64,000 nt of DNA from Fasciolopsis buskii (Eukaryota > Platyhelminthes > Trematoda > Plagiorchiida > Fasciolidae), in the NCBI GenBank assembly GCA_008360955.1, contig LUCM01006436.1, positions 311,167-375,166 of the forward strand. The letters are read 5' to 3'. The translations under genes and the position numbers were made by a program. The notes beneath the pieces were generated by a model. The model saw nothing but the letters and a program-made list of their open reading frames with translations, was not told the origin of the DNA and made no database searches. Below are positions 1 through 13,589 of the stretch, one piece after another (within the stretch, counting starts at the first letter, position 1; each line of letters starts with the position of its first letter).

Positions 1-2309
1 AGACACAAACATAAAACCTGTTGGTTTCGTGAACTGAAACTAATGTAAATTAGTCGATTAGATCAACCCACGGCTACTTCCATTCTCGGTTCAGTCAGAA
101 TTTTGAAGAGATTTTATGTCGTGTTGCGATCGAAATGCAGTGAATCAGTTCTGAAAACCAAGCACGGGATACTTCTTTGCTATCATAACTGGCATCTACA
201 TTGGAGGAGACACTGCACCGTTATTCTGTGACACTATGGATAACTGTGCAACACAAATCGGGTAGGGATTTCGAATGGTAGTGTTAAATTTTCCAACCCA
301 TTCGGACTTGTCTCCTTTTCCAGCTCTAAGTACAAACTGTGCTGACAGGAACAAACATTCACAGAAACCAGCTCATGAGGTAGAAAAAGACGTCACATCC
401 ATCTCCATGTTTAGGAGTTTTCCCCATCTTATAAAAAACGGCATTTCATCAAACAATTTTAGGACTGCCGTACTGTATTTGCTTGTGCAAACGTTGATAC
501 TGACGGAAATGCCTGTTAGGCTTCAGCGCATAGTACTCAAAGGGCTTTTCCTTTTGTGCTGTCCAATTCAGACCGTTTCGTATGTGAACCCCATCGAAGA
601 GCACTTCCCCGCGCGTATATTTTAGCACTATTGCGAAACGTAAAATTATCGTTTTTGCAGGGTAATTTTCGGCTAAAATTAATACCGATCAAGTTGTTTG
701 TTGGTCCCATATGTATACATCATGCTTGTTTACTATGTTAGATGTACCCCTGACCAGGTTTTTTCGACACCCAGACACACTTGCCTCGTTTTGCTGGAAG
801 AACCTACGTGGATTGTAAGTGCGCGTGCAGCGTTCATGCGTGGGTGTACCTCTCGTGATTTCAACTATCTGCGTCACTGAAGAGTGAACGGAACGAAATA
901 TAATGCACGAATTAGGTAAATACTATTGGTTGTGGATGTTCAGTATGGTGATACTGCCTTTCCCCGATACCCCTCCTTGTTTACCATGTTTCTTGCACTG
1001 CTTTCATTCAATTGAGTATCATATGGATTTGCGTTTATCAATCACAATGAAAATCCGACCGAATGAACAGCAATTCGAAGTTGTTCCAGGGCTCTCGCCT
1101 ACATTCTGCGCTTGTGAGTTGTAACAAACATCTGTTGTCAAAAGTTGCTGATCGGTTAATTCGATAGATGTGACCAGCTGGTCAGTGAAATGTCTTCGGA
1201 TAAGGAAAATATCAGTATTCGAGCCACAACAACAACAACAACGGCCGACTTGTGCATGACGTGCGTTCAATATTTTGCCGGTTTTCGTAATTAAAAATAA
1301 AAAGAATGTGCAGTTTATTTTCGATCTAGACCGGTCACTAACCTAGACAGGCAGGTCGTTCACATGTTAGAGCCAAATGGGTTTTTCTAGTTGCATATGA
1401 ATATATTATTCCCTTGTTAAGAGCTGCATGCTGAAGGGCGTAGTCAGTTAGACTATTGCGTTGCACACGGGACCCGGATATGCGTATGATCGCACATACT
1501 ATGTACAGTTGAAATAAAAATTTCGCGTCTATAAAACCATAGAAACGTGAGTTTTATTTACATACAAAACCCACAAGTTCGTCTGAATTGAGTAGGTATA
1601 TTTTTCGCGAAAAACGTGCATTTGCTGTTGGTGTCAAGTTACATCTGAAAATCTGTACAGCCGATGATTTGAGTTTACAATGTTCGATCAAATCACGAGA
1701 TCCGGCTGCTTCATATCAATGATGTTATTCGGCTCAGAATTCAAATATCTATGCTGTATTTGGAGTTGGACGAATAAAAATCAATGCGCGTTCTGCAATA
1801 CTCACCTCCTACAGGGTCGAACGCAAGCAAGTAGTTATTTGAATTAATATAAGTGAAAAGTAAATGGGTATGCTATTTTTTTCTGTGGAACCGGGTAGGG
1901 CCACTGGGATGAGAATCAAATGTTTGTGAAATGTTCCTGTAACCACTCCGAAGGAACTTGGCAGTTTTGTGTACAGAAACGGATATTTCGGTGAGCTTGT
2001 CTCCGATCACATAGGCCAAGTAGAGAAATGGTGCTACCAAGCTTTCAACACCTACGACTTGTATGGCCAAATCTGTCGAAGTAGCAATATATGTTACAAG
2101 GAACAACGCAGAATGGGATCTGTTATGAATGGGTTCAACAGAACACATGTGGAATGTAGGTCAGTTGAGTCGGCAGAGTCTTAAGTATTTTTATGAATAA
2201 TTGCAAAAGAATGACGAACACGGACAGGTCAGTGAAAAGTGCACTGCGAAAGAAAGGCTCAACAAGAAGCTGCAAGACTGTCCCAAATAGCAAATACCAA
2301 ATTCTTCCT
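1..2309. other. Non-coding stretch, nothing recognised
   Basis: The longest open frame here is a 116-codon frame at 275-625 on the plus strand. It has no recognisable domain and is no longer than chance allows in 60% A+T DNA. A short CAA run lies near 1,228-1,242. I see no repeat family, RNA gene or convincing exon. Confidence 0.6.
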
Positions 2310-2660
2310 TTAAGGTGGTATGAATGCATAACTTGGATAATACAAGAGCATCCGTTCACTGGATTTGTCAGTTATAAGTACAGCTTTGACCAATGAGTAA
2401 GACGGACAGTGCACGTTGGGTGAAAGCGGCAGCCATAAGCTAGTGGCAAGAGACCAAAGGTATCTAGCCTGGCACTCACGGTACCCTAAAAAGGCTCTGT
2501 AGGTATTTAACTCCCGGTACTGGGAAAGATGGGCGATTTCCAAGGCGTTGTGTACTTGTTCCTGCCTGACGCAGCCAGCATCATTCAGATAAATCTTGTC
2601 AGTATTGTGAACCACATCTTGTCGGATGATCAAGAGTTGCCCTTCACACGATCTCTTCAA
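2310..2660 (-). CDS. Possible coding fragment, function unknown
   Basis: This minus-strand frame gives 116 codons, and the same frame stays open upstream to about 2,742, roughly 143 codons in all. No domain is recognised. A charged N-terminal half with a Tyr-Arg-Glu-Leu-Asn stretch is followed by a Trp/Leu/Pro-rich segment. There is no ATG at the start of the open stretch, so it would have to be an internal exon or a relic of a repeat. A 143-codon run is only mildly surprising by chance in a 64 kb window. The plus strand is also partly open across 2,529-2,952, which weakens the case. It could equally be a decayed mobile element. Confidence 0.18.
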   Translation of the reverse strand: MKRSCEGQLLIIRQDVVHNTDKIYLNDAGCVRQEQVHNALEIAHLSQYRELNTYRAFLGYRECQARYLWSLATSLWLPLSPNVHCPSYSLVKAVLITDKSSERMLLYYPSYAFIPP

Positions 2661-2960
2661 TTCTCTTTTTGTATGTGTTCTTATTATGTTAGGAATTTGG
2701 AATATCAGTGCTGAGGTTAGGCTTGGGACATGTGATCTTAGAACTCAGTCAGTAAAGCAGAAACTGGATTTGAATAGATTAAGGGTGCCGAGACAGGTGA
2801 TACACGTATCCCATTATGGACACCTCACCGATAATGACTGGAAGACCTGCAGGAACCGTCTGACTTCCAATGAACTGTTCCAAGTAAGTGGAGTTCGATT
2901 ACAGGGTTGGAGTTCACAAGAACCCGGTAATGTGGTTGGAGACTGTAGGTGATGTGGCCA

Positions 2961-5900
2961 AAAACGAAAGTTTTAGAAATATCTTCGTTTATTTTCAATT
3001 GTCACAAGTTGTGGTCTAGAATAGACTGGCTTATAGGGAGCCGATACCCTGATCAGTCCAGAAAACGAGATATCTGAAGCCTGGGTGTACTAGTAAACAA
3101 CTAACTCAATGGCGGCAAACCTTAAACTCGACGACGATGGGTCAGACAGCCGAAGGCAGCAGATCACATCTGACAAGTGGCCGCATCGAGCAGGCAAATG
3201 CACTAAAAGAAAGAAATCGGACATAAAAGAAAGTTCGTTAAATGGACCATAGCAAATCAGGCACGGACGCTAAAGGAAACGAACAGGGATTGATAGAAAC
3301 AGGCAAATCAATCCGAATGGGGTAGGAGAGGGTACAGGTCACGGGTTATGAACAGGGGCGACCATAATTTTCGAGGTCAGTCGGAGTACAAAGACACGTA
3401 CCACGGGAAGCTAAATTGAACTTGCATGCACGTTTCAAACAAGGAAATTCCTATAAAAGAAGTTCATCCGAAGAACAATGGTATACAAGGGAGCGGCGTT
3501 TGTTAGTAAAACTCAACAATCTGGATCAATTTGGTAAACTTTGACGAGCTTACAGGTCAGCACTTTCGCCCATAACTCATCAAGAGAAAGTAAGGGGAAA
3601 ATAATGCATGATTTAAGCAAGAGTCTCGGCTAGCTGAGATTGAACTTAAAAGGCCTCTCAAATCACAAACCGGTAGGAATTTAACTTGAAAAATTGCATT
3701 TATAAGTCACTAACGTGTGGCTAAGTGTTCAAGACTGATTCGGATGAATGAATTTCCAAAGAATGTCAGGTGATCGGAACAGCACTCCTACTATTTGATC
3801 ATTCGACTGATACTCCACTTGCATTTGGCAACAAGCAAAACCACAGCATAGTCGAACTAGGTTAATAGTGATAAAAACTGAAATAATCTCTGCTGCACCT
3901 ATGTTGTTACTTGTGGTTACCGACTAAGGGATTCTGTCAAATAACTTTCTTGACCCTAAGAAACAGCAAGTTGTTTCGCTACCTGTCCCCATTTTAACTG
4001 ACTATGCTACTCTCGTACACAAGTGTTATTTGGTGAATTATTGTCCAAACGAATATTCATTCAACGAACATCTGAAATGGGACAAAGTATACCATAGCCT
4101 GCACAGAAGACAGAAATGAGTGATGCAGAAAGGTGCAGTGCTTTCGGAGGTAAATTCGACAACATAACGATTCTGTATTTCCTTTTAGAATAAGGAAATA
4201 AGTTGATGCCTGTTGTCAACCGTTTGCAGTCGTATGATACTCAATGGCCAACTGATGTTGTTCACTGATCGGAAATTCGCCTCACGACCCAGCAGGAATA
4301 AAAAATTAAACGAGATGTGGCCAAAAGGGATAGACGAACAGGAACTGCTTTAACGCCACAGGGCACGTAAGTCCGGGTCTCCTTTTGCTATAATGAGTCA
4401 TGTTTGTCCCGCTTAAAAATGAAATCTCCCTGAGCTCCTGCATCTCTGGGTCGAATAGCACCCTAGCATCATAAACAAATGAGGGAATACTAGGGAATTC
4501 CGATAAAAATAATACAATGTTCTCCAAGGGTATTTTATCTCTCGGGTAGTCCAACAAGAAGACAATTTCGCGATCACCAGGATGTTACTCATATCAATTG
4601 ATTTTTTCATTGCTTACCTCGGGAAGTTTTATTAGTTCTATACATTTGAAATCACAATAATGGAAGAGAATCCATTTAGTGAATATAACATCACTGTTAG
4701 AATTTGTATTAGTTTTGTGAAGGCAACAAATGGCCTACCCACGTTTCGCAGTAAACTACGAAACCTCATACGAAAACTATCAAACAAGTCTAAAAGTGAC
4801 AAAATTTTGCGTGCTTAGTTCACTCGGCAAAACAGTTTCAGTAAGAATTTTCTAAACTACTCAAAAAGTTGCTTTTAAAACACATGGGGAAGTGTTCACA
4901 GGCACGTTCGGCTAGATCAGTGATATATACGAGGTGGCGTGCATAGTCAATGAAATAGTTTTCTTAGAGAAAATAAAATGTCAGCGTGAATCGAGGGAGC
5001 ATTTGTTTAGTGTGAACAAACAAACCAACACCGACGAACGGGAAATACATTGTCATGTGCTTGTTCCTAAAATAGCTCTGTAATTTGATCAATCGTCCGA
5101 TTTGGTGCGTGAGAAAGTGGACAGAAGAGGATATTAAGCGGGTGTTGATACAGAGGTGTTGGTACTAGTCGGGGTTTAAGTATGGCGCCGTTTTGACTGA
5201 GATTTTTAGAATAAGCTCAATAGAATATCACTGGATTCATTTATACTAATGTTTTTCAGCGAATACAAATTTGAAGTTTGAGGTTTTGAAAAGTAAAAAC
5301 ACAATCTAAGGGTGAATGGCTGTGGAATCTAATTTTTCGGTTGAAATGGAAAAACTTAAGCAACTTCTGGAAGAACCAGTAGTGGTAGAAACGTCCACCA
5401 ATTACAAAAACATTTTTCACGCTATTACGTTCTCACACGTCAGACTTTTCGTCTAACTTGATATTGACAAATAATTTCTTCGACGACATTCACATATCCG
5501 GATGACCAAATAAAAAAGCATCACTTTTCGTTTCCCGTAAAATGCATCGCTACAACGAAAATAACAGCATGAATCTCTCCTGTTAGTACAGATTGTCCGG
5601 TTCTTGTACATTGCCAAAAGGATTCGATCGTTAAGGAAATGCGTATATGCCAGCGACAGCTAATACCTTTAAATTGGATAGCAAATTGTCTTTCTTTCTT
5701 GATGTGTGACAAAATTGCGGTGAAAATTTCCATGTCTTATTCGTGCCCAGGTCAAATGATGGTAACAGAAAAGCTTGTCTTGCTGTCCAAAACGTGACAG
5801 GATGTTTCTATGGTGTCTAGACAAACGAATTCCTCTGAGGCAAATAGGTCTTCCAGAGAGGTTGGGAAAAACCCAATCAGTTCACTCCAAAGATTGATAA

Positions 5901-8900
5901 GTTGGATTTGGTTAGAGGTTTTGGAAAGCCAGTCGAATATGATTGGTCCAGTCTGATCTGTTTGGATTTCACATAAAATTTCCTACAACTGATACACTAA
6001 GTTTGTGAAGTGGCAAAATGATCACTTGCTATGATACTGATTCAAAAAGAGATTTTTTGTTTGAAGAATTATCTCCCGCTAACTTTATTTGAGAGAGAAC
6101 AACATCACTTATTCCGTCAACTTCCCATATGGAAAGTATCTTAGCATTAGGATAAGCAAACCTAATTTGGCTCGCAGTATAAAGAACGGTTCGCGGCAAA
6201 CGTCTACACTCTGTTTAATATCGGAGCAGAGGTGGGTGCAATTGAAACTGTCGATTGTAGTATGTTCTGCGTTATAGGCCTTTCTGTATCCACAAAACTT
6301 ATTACCAAGGTTAGTGCAGTTGAATTTATACGTCATTCTGTCCAAAAAACAGAAATTCTATTCTTTGTTCAAACACATTCAACACTTTCGAGCACTGCGT
6401 CATCAAAGAGGTTGGTTGAATCTGAATGTCAGAGCTTCCGTTGGCCATTGGCACTTGCGTTGTTACTCCACCCATTATTTTCATCAACTAAAATAGTTAC
6501 CTAATAAGTCATATGGAAGATGCAAAATCCGATTGCATGTTACCAAGTTGAGGGTAAACAAACCAGAAGAGATTATGAACAAAGGTCACGTCGCAGACAT
6601 TCATGTTTGACCGGTTCATAACATGGTTTCAGCTAAACCGATTTTTGCTCAGTACACTGGAACAGTCGGTTTTTCACATTTTTAAACATCGTCTGATCAC
6701 GTTTCATTTACTCGGCGGCAAAATTCGTCTTATTTGAATGGAAAAGAAAAAAAGGCAGCCGAGGGATGGAAATCTTGTAAAATTAGAATGTTTCAGAGTG
6801 AAAATGATTTGTTGTCTGCAACCTTAGACCGTTCAAGTCAAACATTCCTTGAAATGATCGTGTCCTATTAAACAGACGAAGTAAGAGAAGTTCAAAACAT
6901 TCGGGAGGAGGGGACTGACACTTTTGTTCACGGCCAAAGCGGATTTCTTTCTGCAGCTGTGTGATTAAAATAAAAAAATTCCCCACGTAGGTTCTACTTT
7001 ACGGCAATGTCACATGTTTAACGCCTAACCTGACCTGGTCCACAGATTTCGGAACTGATTTGAATACTGTTAGCGAACATCTGTGTGGATGTCTCGTGCG
7101 TATCTGGTCCTCAAGCTTTGGAAGAAAAATTACATTAAATTTAGAACAATGTCGTAAAGCAAATAATCTACACATTCTTCCAAATCCCCTGAGAGTGATT
7201 GTTTCTCGTAGCTGATATAAACCAGTTTTGTCAGTTTTGTAGTCTTGGAGTTGGTTGGCAAATCACGGCTAAAAATCAATACAAAGTGAATGAAAGCGTA
7301 CTCCGTTGCATGCAAATCAACAGATGACCCACGATTGGTCAGTGCAGACTTACGGTTTATAATGGACAGACGTGATATAAAAGTCTAAAAAACAAATGGG
7401 TCCGATGGCAGAGAGAATCAGCCATACGGGGCGGCGAGGAACTGCAAGTTAAAAAAGATCGTACTTGTCTGGCCATGCAATACTGTAACCTCTGTCGAAT
7501 ATAGAACGCAATTTTGCTTTGACAAGTAACTGACAGCTAAGCGAAATGAACAAATAGTAGGAATTTTTTCTTCAAGTGAAATATTTCGGGATTTCATTAC
7601 CAACTGGCGTACGAGGTCCTCAGCATACAATAACTGGGCGGATAATTTCTCGTGGCAGTGGAACACTAACGAATGAACGATTGTTTTCCGAAACATTGCA
7701 AACATGAAATACTCTTCGTACCAAAATCTGCACCTGCTAAGTCGGGACCTTCAAATTCACAATTGCGCGTGGTATTTTATCTGGTCTTCATCACACTAGC
7801 AAATCACCCCGCTCTCTTTTGATTTTCACAAATTTTGACCCATAATTGCTCTGTTTATGTGGTCAATAAATTTCTCCTCAGACACAGTACACTGGTTGTG
7901 CCTACCTAAGGTTTCCCATTAGGGTATTTCTCGACAGATCTGGAGTGGAACAGGCCTGTCGTCCTGGGCAGTATCTGATTACACACGATGATAGTATTGT
8001 TGTTTGTGTTCGAGACTCAACAGAGAACTAAGTCAGCGGCCAACCTGTTTTTTGCTGGGCAAAACCTATAAATTGATTCTTATTTTAGACCAATTCAGGT
8101 TCCGGTATCTTCGCTATGTTCTTCCTGATTCACTGGGTATTGTACTTAACCAATCATATGGAGTATTATCGTTCCTTAGGCAGTACAAAAACATGACATG
8201 AATTATGCCTTAGAAATAATCCTGGGGAATACACGCCTTGGATTGAAGTCGGTGTACCAGCGTGACTCATGTGTCCTTCATTAACTCCCAGCAAACCTTT
8301 AGACGTTTAATTATGGGCACGTGAGTTCACTTCTTACAAGGAATCGGTAGACTCATAGGTTGACAGAACATAAACTTTCATTTTAAATGTTTCTCCGTTG
8401 CTTAGCATCTTTCATGCTTTTATTTAAATTTCATTGACACATTTTCTCACTATATCCGTAAACTATGATGCATCCATAGTTGATCATCTGGACACCTACT
8501 TAAAGAAACATTTTATTCCTGTGATGATTTCTCTTTCAAAATTTTCTCTGGAACCCATTTTCCTCACATAATTCGCATGCAGACACCCCGACTACGCCCT
8601 CCACATGCTCTAGGTTGAAGCTGTTGTCCACCCACAGTTCAACGCATCGGACTTCTGCTTTTGTCTTATCTAACTCGTCTGCTTGTTCACCATGAAAGAT
8701 TTTAATCACGACCACCAAAAAGTCAGCCAGTACTTTGTCTTTTGTACTCTTGCCTTTTCCTGTTTAAACTTTACGGACGTTAGATTATTTGGTCTATAGA
8801 GAAGATAAAAAAAGATAATTGTCTTTCATTTTACGGTGTAGTAAACACCAGGGCAGCGATCTTCAAAGAGACTACGTGAATAACCTGGAAATTACAGAAA

Positions 8901-9191
8901 CAGAAAAACCGATGTGAGTTGACGATTAGTAAGCGTTTCACCCACAACCAAACCAATGTGGGAGTATCACGGATACATCTTGTACAGCTCTTCCCCAAAC
9001 GCTAGAAAACTGTCCACAGTGTTCAGTGTCTCCCCAACGCGCACCGTTAATCAGGTTTGGTGGGATCACAAATCTTTTCGTTGCAAGGCAGAGGATAGGC
9101 TGTTATCGAATCAAGTGCGGAGCTACACTGGCACAAACAAACCGACTTGCATGCGTGAATACCGCTCTCATTGAAAAAGGGTTTCACTTGG
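2961..9191. other. Non-coding stretch, nothing recognised
   Basis: Only frames of about 60-95 codons occur, often open on both strands at once (for example 6,109-6,345 minus against 6,089-6,504 plus), which is the pattern of chance frames. No tRNA-like box B, tandem array or retroelement motif was noticed. Confidence 0.5.
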
Positions 9192-9593
9192 TTAATCACC
9201 AGGTTTAGTTAATCTGTCTGTTTGTCCCATCATCTTGATAAACGTCAACCACGGAGCTGAAGGGGATTGAAAACTGCTCTCCCTGATCATAGTGCTCTCT
9301 TCTGCCGTATAGCAAACTCTATCAAATCCCATTGGAGCGATTGACAGACACGCGTGAGACAAAGTTGTGTGACCCGTCTCGTTAGCCTGGGCCACCGTCC
9401 ACCGGGTTTCCATCCCGATGTTCCCTCTGGGCCGCCACTTAAAGCAGTCTTCTTGAGCCAAAACGCCTGTTTGCCCAACTGATGCGCTCCGTGGTTCAAA
9501 AGCTGTAGTATGGGAAAGCCCACAGGCAATCGAACGGCCAGACAGTTTTTCTTTGAGTTGTAGTTGCAGATATGATTGAGTTTCAAATGCCAC
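9192..9593 (-). CDS. GC-richer segment open in two minus frames, unassigned
   Basis: A 133-codon frame (9,192-9,593) and a 99-codon frame (9,287-9,586) overlap on the minus strand. The segment is visibly richer in G+C than its flanks, which alone makes stops rarer. I recognise no domain in either translation. Two long overlapping frames suggest composition rather than coding, or a copy of an unrecognised dispersed repeat. It could be an exon, but no strong flanking splice signals were identified. Confidence 0.15.
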   Translation of the reverse strand: MAFETQSYLQLQLKEKLSGRSIACGLSHTTAFEPRSASVGQTGVLAQEDCFKWRPRGNIGMETRWTVAQANETGHTTLSHACLSIAPMGFDRVCYTAEESTMIRESSFQSPSAPWLTFIKMMGQTDRLTKPGD

Positions 9594-9600
9594 TTTGAAT

Positions 9601-12214
9601 TTTTATCTCACCTAATGGTAAGCTTCGAATGATACACGTGAATCCACAGTCTTCTCGAAAGGTCACGGCGTATTGACTTCATGTGACATGCTCGTAGAAT
9701 TTCTCCTTCAGAGCAAATTGCAAGCTCTGTGTGTTAAGTATTAAGCGTGCGCCTGTTTTATCGCATAGGAAGGATGCTTCCCAGGTGAGTTTATCTCCAT
9801 ACACACTTCGGTTTGTAGTATACAGAAACTGCATCCCAATATTGTGTTCATTCAACGTCGGAGAGCAAAACAGTAAAATAAATTTATTACGTTCGAATTC
9901 CAACGAGAACCCTAGTTTCTGATAAGTTTCATTATATTGTTATAGCAGTTTTTACTTGTAGTAATTGAACGGAACGAGGAAAAAGGATATCTCGTCCACT
10001 CATCGTTTTTATAAACGTGCATAGGTGGTTACTTGCTTTAGAGTACTTTTTCTCTGCAACAGACATCAAAACATGCCCAAGATCTGCGTAGATTTACTCA
10101 CCGTATCCTTTGTCTGTAGATATATGATTTCACCGGAGGAGACTTAGTCGTTTTCACTGCAAAACCTTAAAGATATTTAAGGGGTTTTGCTGGTATGAAT
10201 TCCTTCTAATGACTTGTAATTCACAGAGAAAATCCACTGTCTTGGACCTCCTGGGACTTGTATTTCAATTCCCTTGGTGAATTGTGTTGGTTTGATTTCA
10301 CTTACTTTTTCCAATCCACTGAGAATATCTCGGGAGGGTTTTCCGCTGTATTGACGACAGTATCACGTATGGTGGCAAACAGTGCTCCCGGTTTAATGAG
10401 AATAAATGCCCATGAATCTTCCCACCTATGTTTGAATGCGGTTAGCGCGCCCTCTTTGTCACGTGATTTGGACCAGCAAGTGTCAGCAACATATGGGGGT
10501 AATTCAGTTGGCCTGACTAACTCGATCTTGTTTTATCTGCGAAAAACTGACACTCCCATGTATCCCAGTTGGCGTGGTTAAACCCTGCGATGCGTAGGTG
10601 GGATTGCAGTCATTCACTGCACGGCACGTTCACATGTGCGCCTTTTGCATGAAGGGCGATATGGACGTGCAACAATAAAGCATCGTTATCATTCCGAAGT
10701 AAGGGTTTACGGGATTGCACGCCCACTGAGGCATTAGAGTGAGTAAAATTAAGAGCAGCATTGCGCTGCGCTGCCGAAATGTCAAAGACCAAGAGATGAA
10801 TTTGCGAGGACGGACCGGCAGTAACAGCCTGATCCGTGCATCCAAAAGAGCAGGCTGATCACCTCTAACAAGTGGTAATTCCAATCCCCTAAGACAGTTG
10901 CGCAAGTCACATCAAGCAAGAACTATTAAAACAACGCTAGTGGAATAGCGTCTGTACTTTGGATGAAAGAGTACCACTCACTGCGACATTTAGACATCAG
11001 TTATTGTCTCTAATAGTTGCTTAGGGAAATATAGGGGATCAATCACAGACAGTGTAATCGAGTCAGCTTTCTATTTTAAAATTCAACCCTTTTTCGCCAG
11101 GTCGTGAGCCATCTTCCAACTGCTGTGGGCTCCGGAGGACAGCATTACACAGGGCAGTCGTTCTGTGGGCATGCATAAAACATCGGTTGGTCTATGTTCA
11201 GGGCTTTTTCTTAAGATTGAATCCTAGTCCCTAGTACCTTGCTCTAACCTATGAATTTATGATAAATTCTCCTGTCATGCTCCATCTACTTTACAAAAAC
11301 AACGGTGATTAAACACCTAAATTTCTCTTACAGCTTCGGTCTGCAACTGCATATTTTTGAGCAGCATGGCAGGATCGACCTTATTGCTGTGGTTGTTCTG
11401 CATATATTATCTTTTTCTGATACCCGGATTTCACACCAACGCCGAAAATTCCTCAAGCTGATGATTATCAATGGAGGCTTCTGTACCCTGAAGAACAATT
11501 TATCTGATGTGCGGCCACTAGGTGGGAAGCAATTCAACCTAACTACTGCATAGAATTCTTCTTCCGAAAAAACAGGATTCACTTTCAATCCAATCCAACC
11601 CTGCAACAGCATTTTACACTCGGGAGACGCAACAACCATAAAAAGCATACCTGCGCATTCCTTGACGTTCAATTAAGGATAAAGCAAGGTCTTCATATTC
11701 CGAGAAAGACCGTTTTCTGCATGCAAATGTCATTACTGCTATGCTCACTTCAAGGTAGATCTGACTCTATAATCACCTCAATGACAAATTTGACAAGACA
11801 AGGGGAAAGAAGGAAAATGACGAACACCAGCTCCCCTGATGATGCTATGCGTGATCTAATGAAAACTTATATAGTAATGAGTAGGGTTTACAACAAAAAG
11901 TGTGCCCATGTTCCACAATTTGTCGCATGGTGAAGATGAGGTTAATACAACTCGCACCGGGTCAGAGACCTGCTTAATTCCCACTTGAGACCTAGGCAAT
12001 TGGCAGAGATGAGGTCAGCCAATGGCTTAGACGCAATAACCGCTGTGCAATTTTCGCACAATGACCTATCACTTCTTGCATTCACCGATTCATATATCCT
12101 TGTGGATCAGCAGCTTCACCCAGATTGATCCAAATAGTTTTTTAACTCCGATTTTAACACTTCAACACTATCCTTGAAAGTCGGAGACAAGCCATCTGGT
12201 TCAACTGCTTTTGA
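9601..12214. other. Non-coding stretch with patches of higher GC
   Basis: Segments around 10,370-10,900 and 11,100-11,180 are less AT-rich than average and hold frames up to 114 codons (10,258-10,581 plus; 11,328-11,672 minus). None shows a recognisable domain. The 14-base string tgacactcccatgt near 10,549 recurs near 42,412, a weak hint of a shared dispersed repeat. Confidence 0.4.
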
Positions 12215-12418
12215 CTTTTTGGGAAACCTCTCATCCCGGTGACCTGCATTTCCGACAGAAGACAGGTGGCCACCTTCATTGTTTCACTTGTAGGCCTAAC
12301 TGGAAAGTCTACTGTGGCTGAGGGCCGACTGAATTGTTCCTTAGAGTCCTGTGTTGACACTTTATATGATGCTGCTGACCGTGATTCTGCTGGAATTAAC
12401 CATCGCCCCTACTCCTAA
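12215..12418 (+). CDS. Possible short terminal exon, function unknown
   Basis: This open plus-strand stretch follows a TGA at 12,212-12,214 and closes with TAA at 12,416-12,418, giving 67 sense codons. The translation is well mixed and includes a Gly-Leu-Thr-Gly-Lys-Ser-Thr stretch that superficially recalls a P-loop, but the loop does not fit the Walker A spacing. No family is recognised and there is no starting ATG, so it would be a last coding exon or the end of a decayed element. A minus-strand frame of similar length (12,154-12,360) overlaps, so chance is quite possible. Confidence 0.13.
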   Translation, partial: LFGKPLIPVTCISDRRQVATFIVSLVGLTGKSTVAEGRLNCSLESCVDTLYDAADRDSAGINHRPYS

Positions 12419-13589
12419 ATGAAAATTAGTGAGTTTATATCATTGCCTATTTAATGTGGAGTTCGATCGCCGTTAACACTTCTGTGTTTCAACTGCTCCC
12501 ACTATGATTTGGTGTCTGAATAGTGACCATGGCCTTGACCATCTGTGAAGCTGCTATACAGTAGCGTAAAACAATGTATGCCTGAAGGCATTTCCATTAC
12601 TACCGGGGAGAAAACTTTTAGTTAATGCTCGGTTTCTGGGGACAACGTGTTGATAAGGCTTTTACTTTAAACCTAAAGACTGACATTTTTTTCTATTAGA
12701 AAAATGTTTTCCCATTGTTGAACAGCAAAAATTATCATCCAGGTTAGAAGTAAATGATTGTACAAGTTACGCCCAAAAACATATTAGAACGTCAAACTAT
12801 TGCGTTTTTCTTCCACCCGCACGCGTACCCCCACCCCCCAGTCAGCGGCAATTGATTGGTCGTATTCAGTGTTCTTCGTTTTTTTTTCAACAGTGGCAGG
12901 TGAATGATGCCTGACCGCAAACACACCAGTTACACACCAACGCTACTCCAGCCGACTGGTGCAGCAAGCGCTAAAAATCATTGGAGGCATTTTAGTGATA
13001 CTCTTCGTGGGTCTCATCTGACATTCTAAGTGAATGCAACTTGCCTTAGTAAATTACACGAAATGAATGGTTTTTCGGGTATTATTTATTGAACGCAGTG
13101 ACGTTCTTTTTGAATAAAGTGAATAATGTGATTACCAAAGTACGCAAGAGAAAAACATTCATTGGCACTGTTAAGGCTAGCCTTACGTCACGTTTCATAG
13201 TATTAATGAATCAAGTCGGGGAATGTCCATTGATTCTGCTTCACAGGTAAGATTCAGACTCCAGACTTTTGGTATGTTGTTGAAAGAAAGTTGAAATTAT
13301 TCACGAAAGACTCTACTCCGCTGACCCCATTTGTGTTAATAGTGTGTTTTGTAACGCCCCAGCGCTGACGTTTTTCTGACCCACGTTCCCCGTTTCCTGT
13401 CATTGCATACACGAGGAAATAGTCTACGATACGACCGTATGAAGTTCGTACTGCAAACCGGAACCGGTTACGTACGAATTAATGCTCTGCGATCCGTACT
13501 CCGGGGATACCGAAAACTGTCTGCTTAACTGTCATTTTGGAATTATATGCTTCACTCGGAAAAACCTGCCAGACAGCCTGTCCACACGT
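12419..13589. other. Non-coding stretch, nothing recognised
   Basis: No open frame of note and no repeat was recognised. A C-rich tract sits at about 12,815-12,840 and a T-run near 12,879. Confidence 0.5.

Noticed and set aside
11830..11877. Second hammerhead candidate (CTGATGA followed by GAAAAC)
   Set aside because: The sequence between the two cores cannot form stem II, and no stem III follows.
12260..12290. P-loop ATPase motif in the 67-codon plus frame
   Set aside because: Gly-Leu-Thr-Gly-Lys-Ser-Thr lacks the Gly-x4-Gly-Lys-Ser/Thr spacing, and no other nucleotide-binding motif is present.
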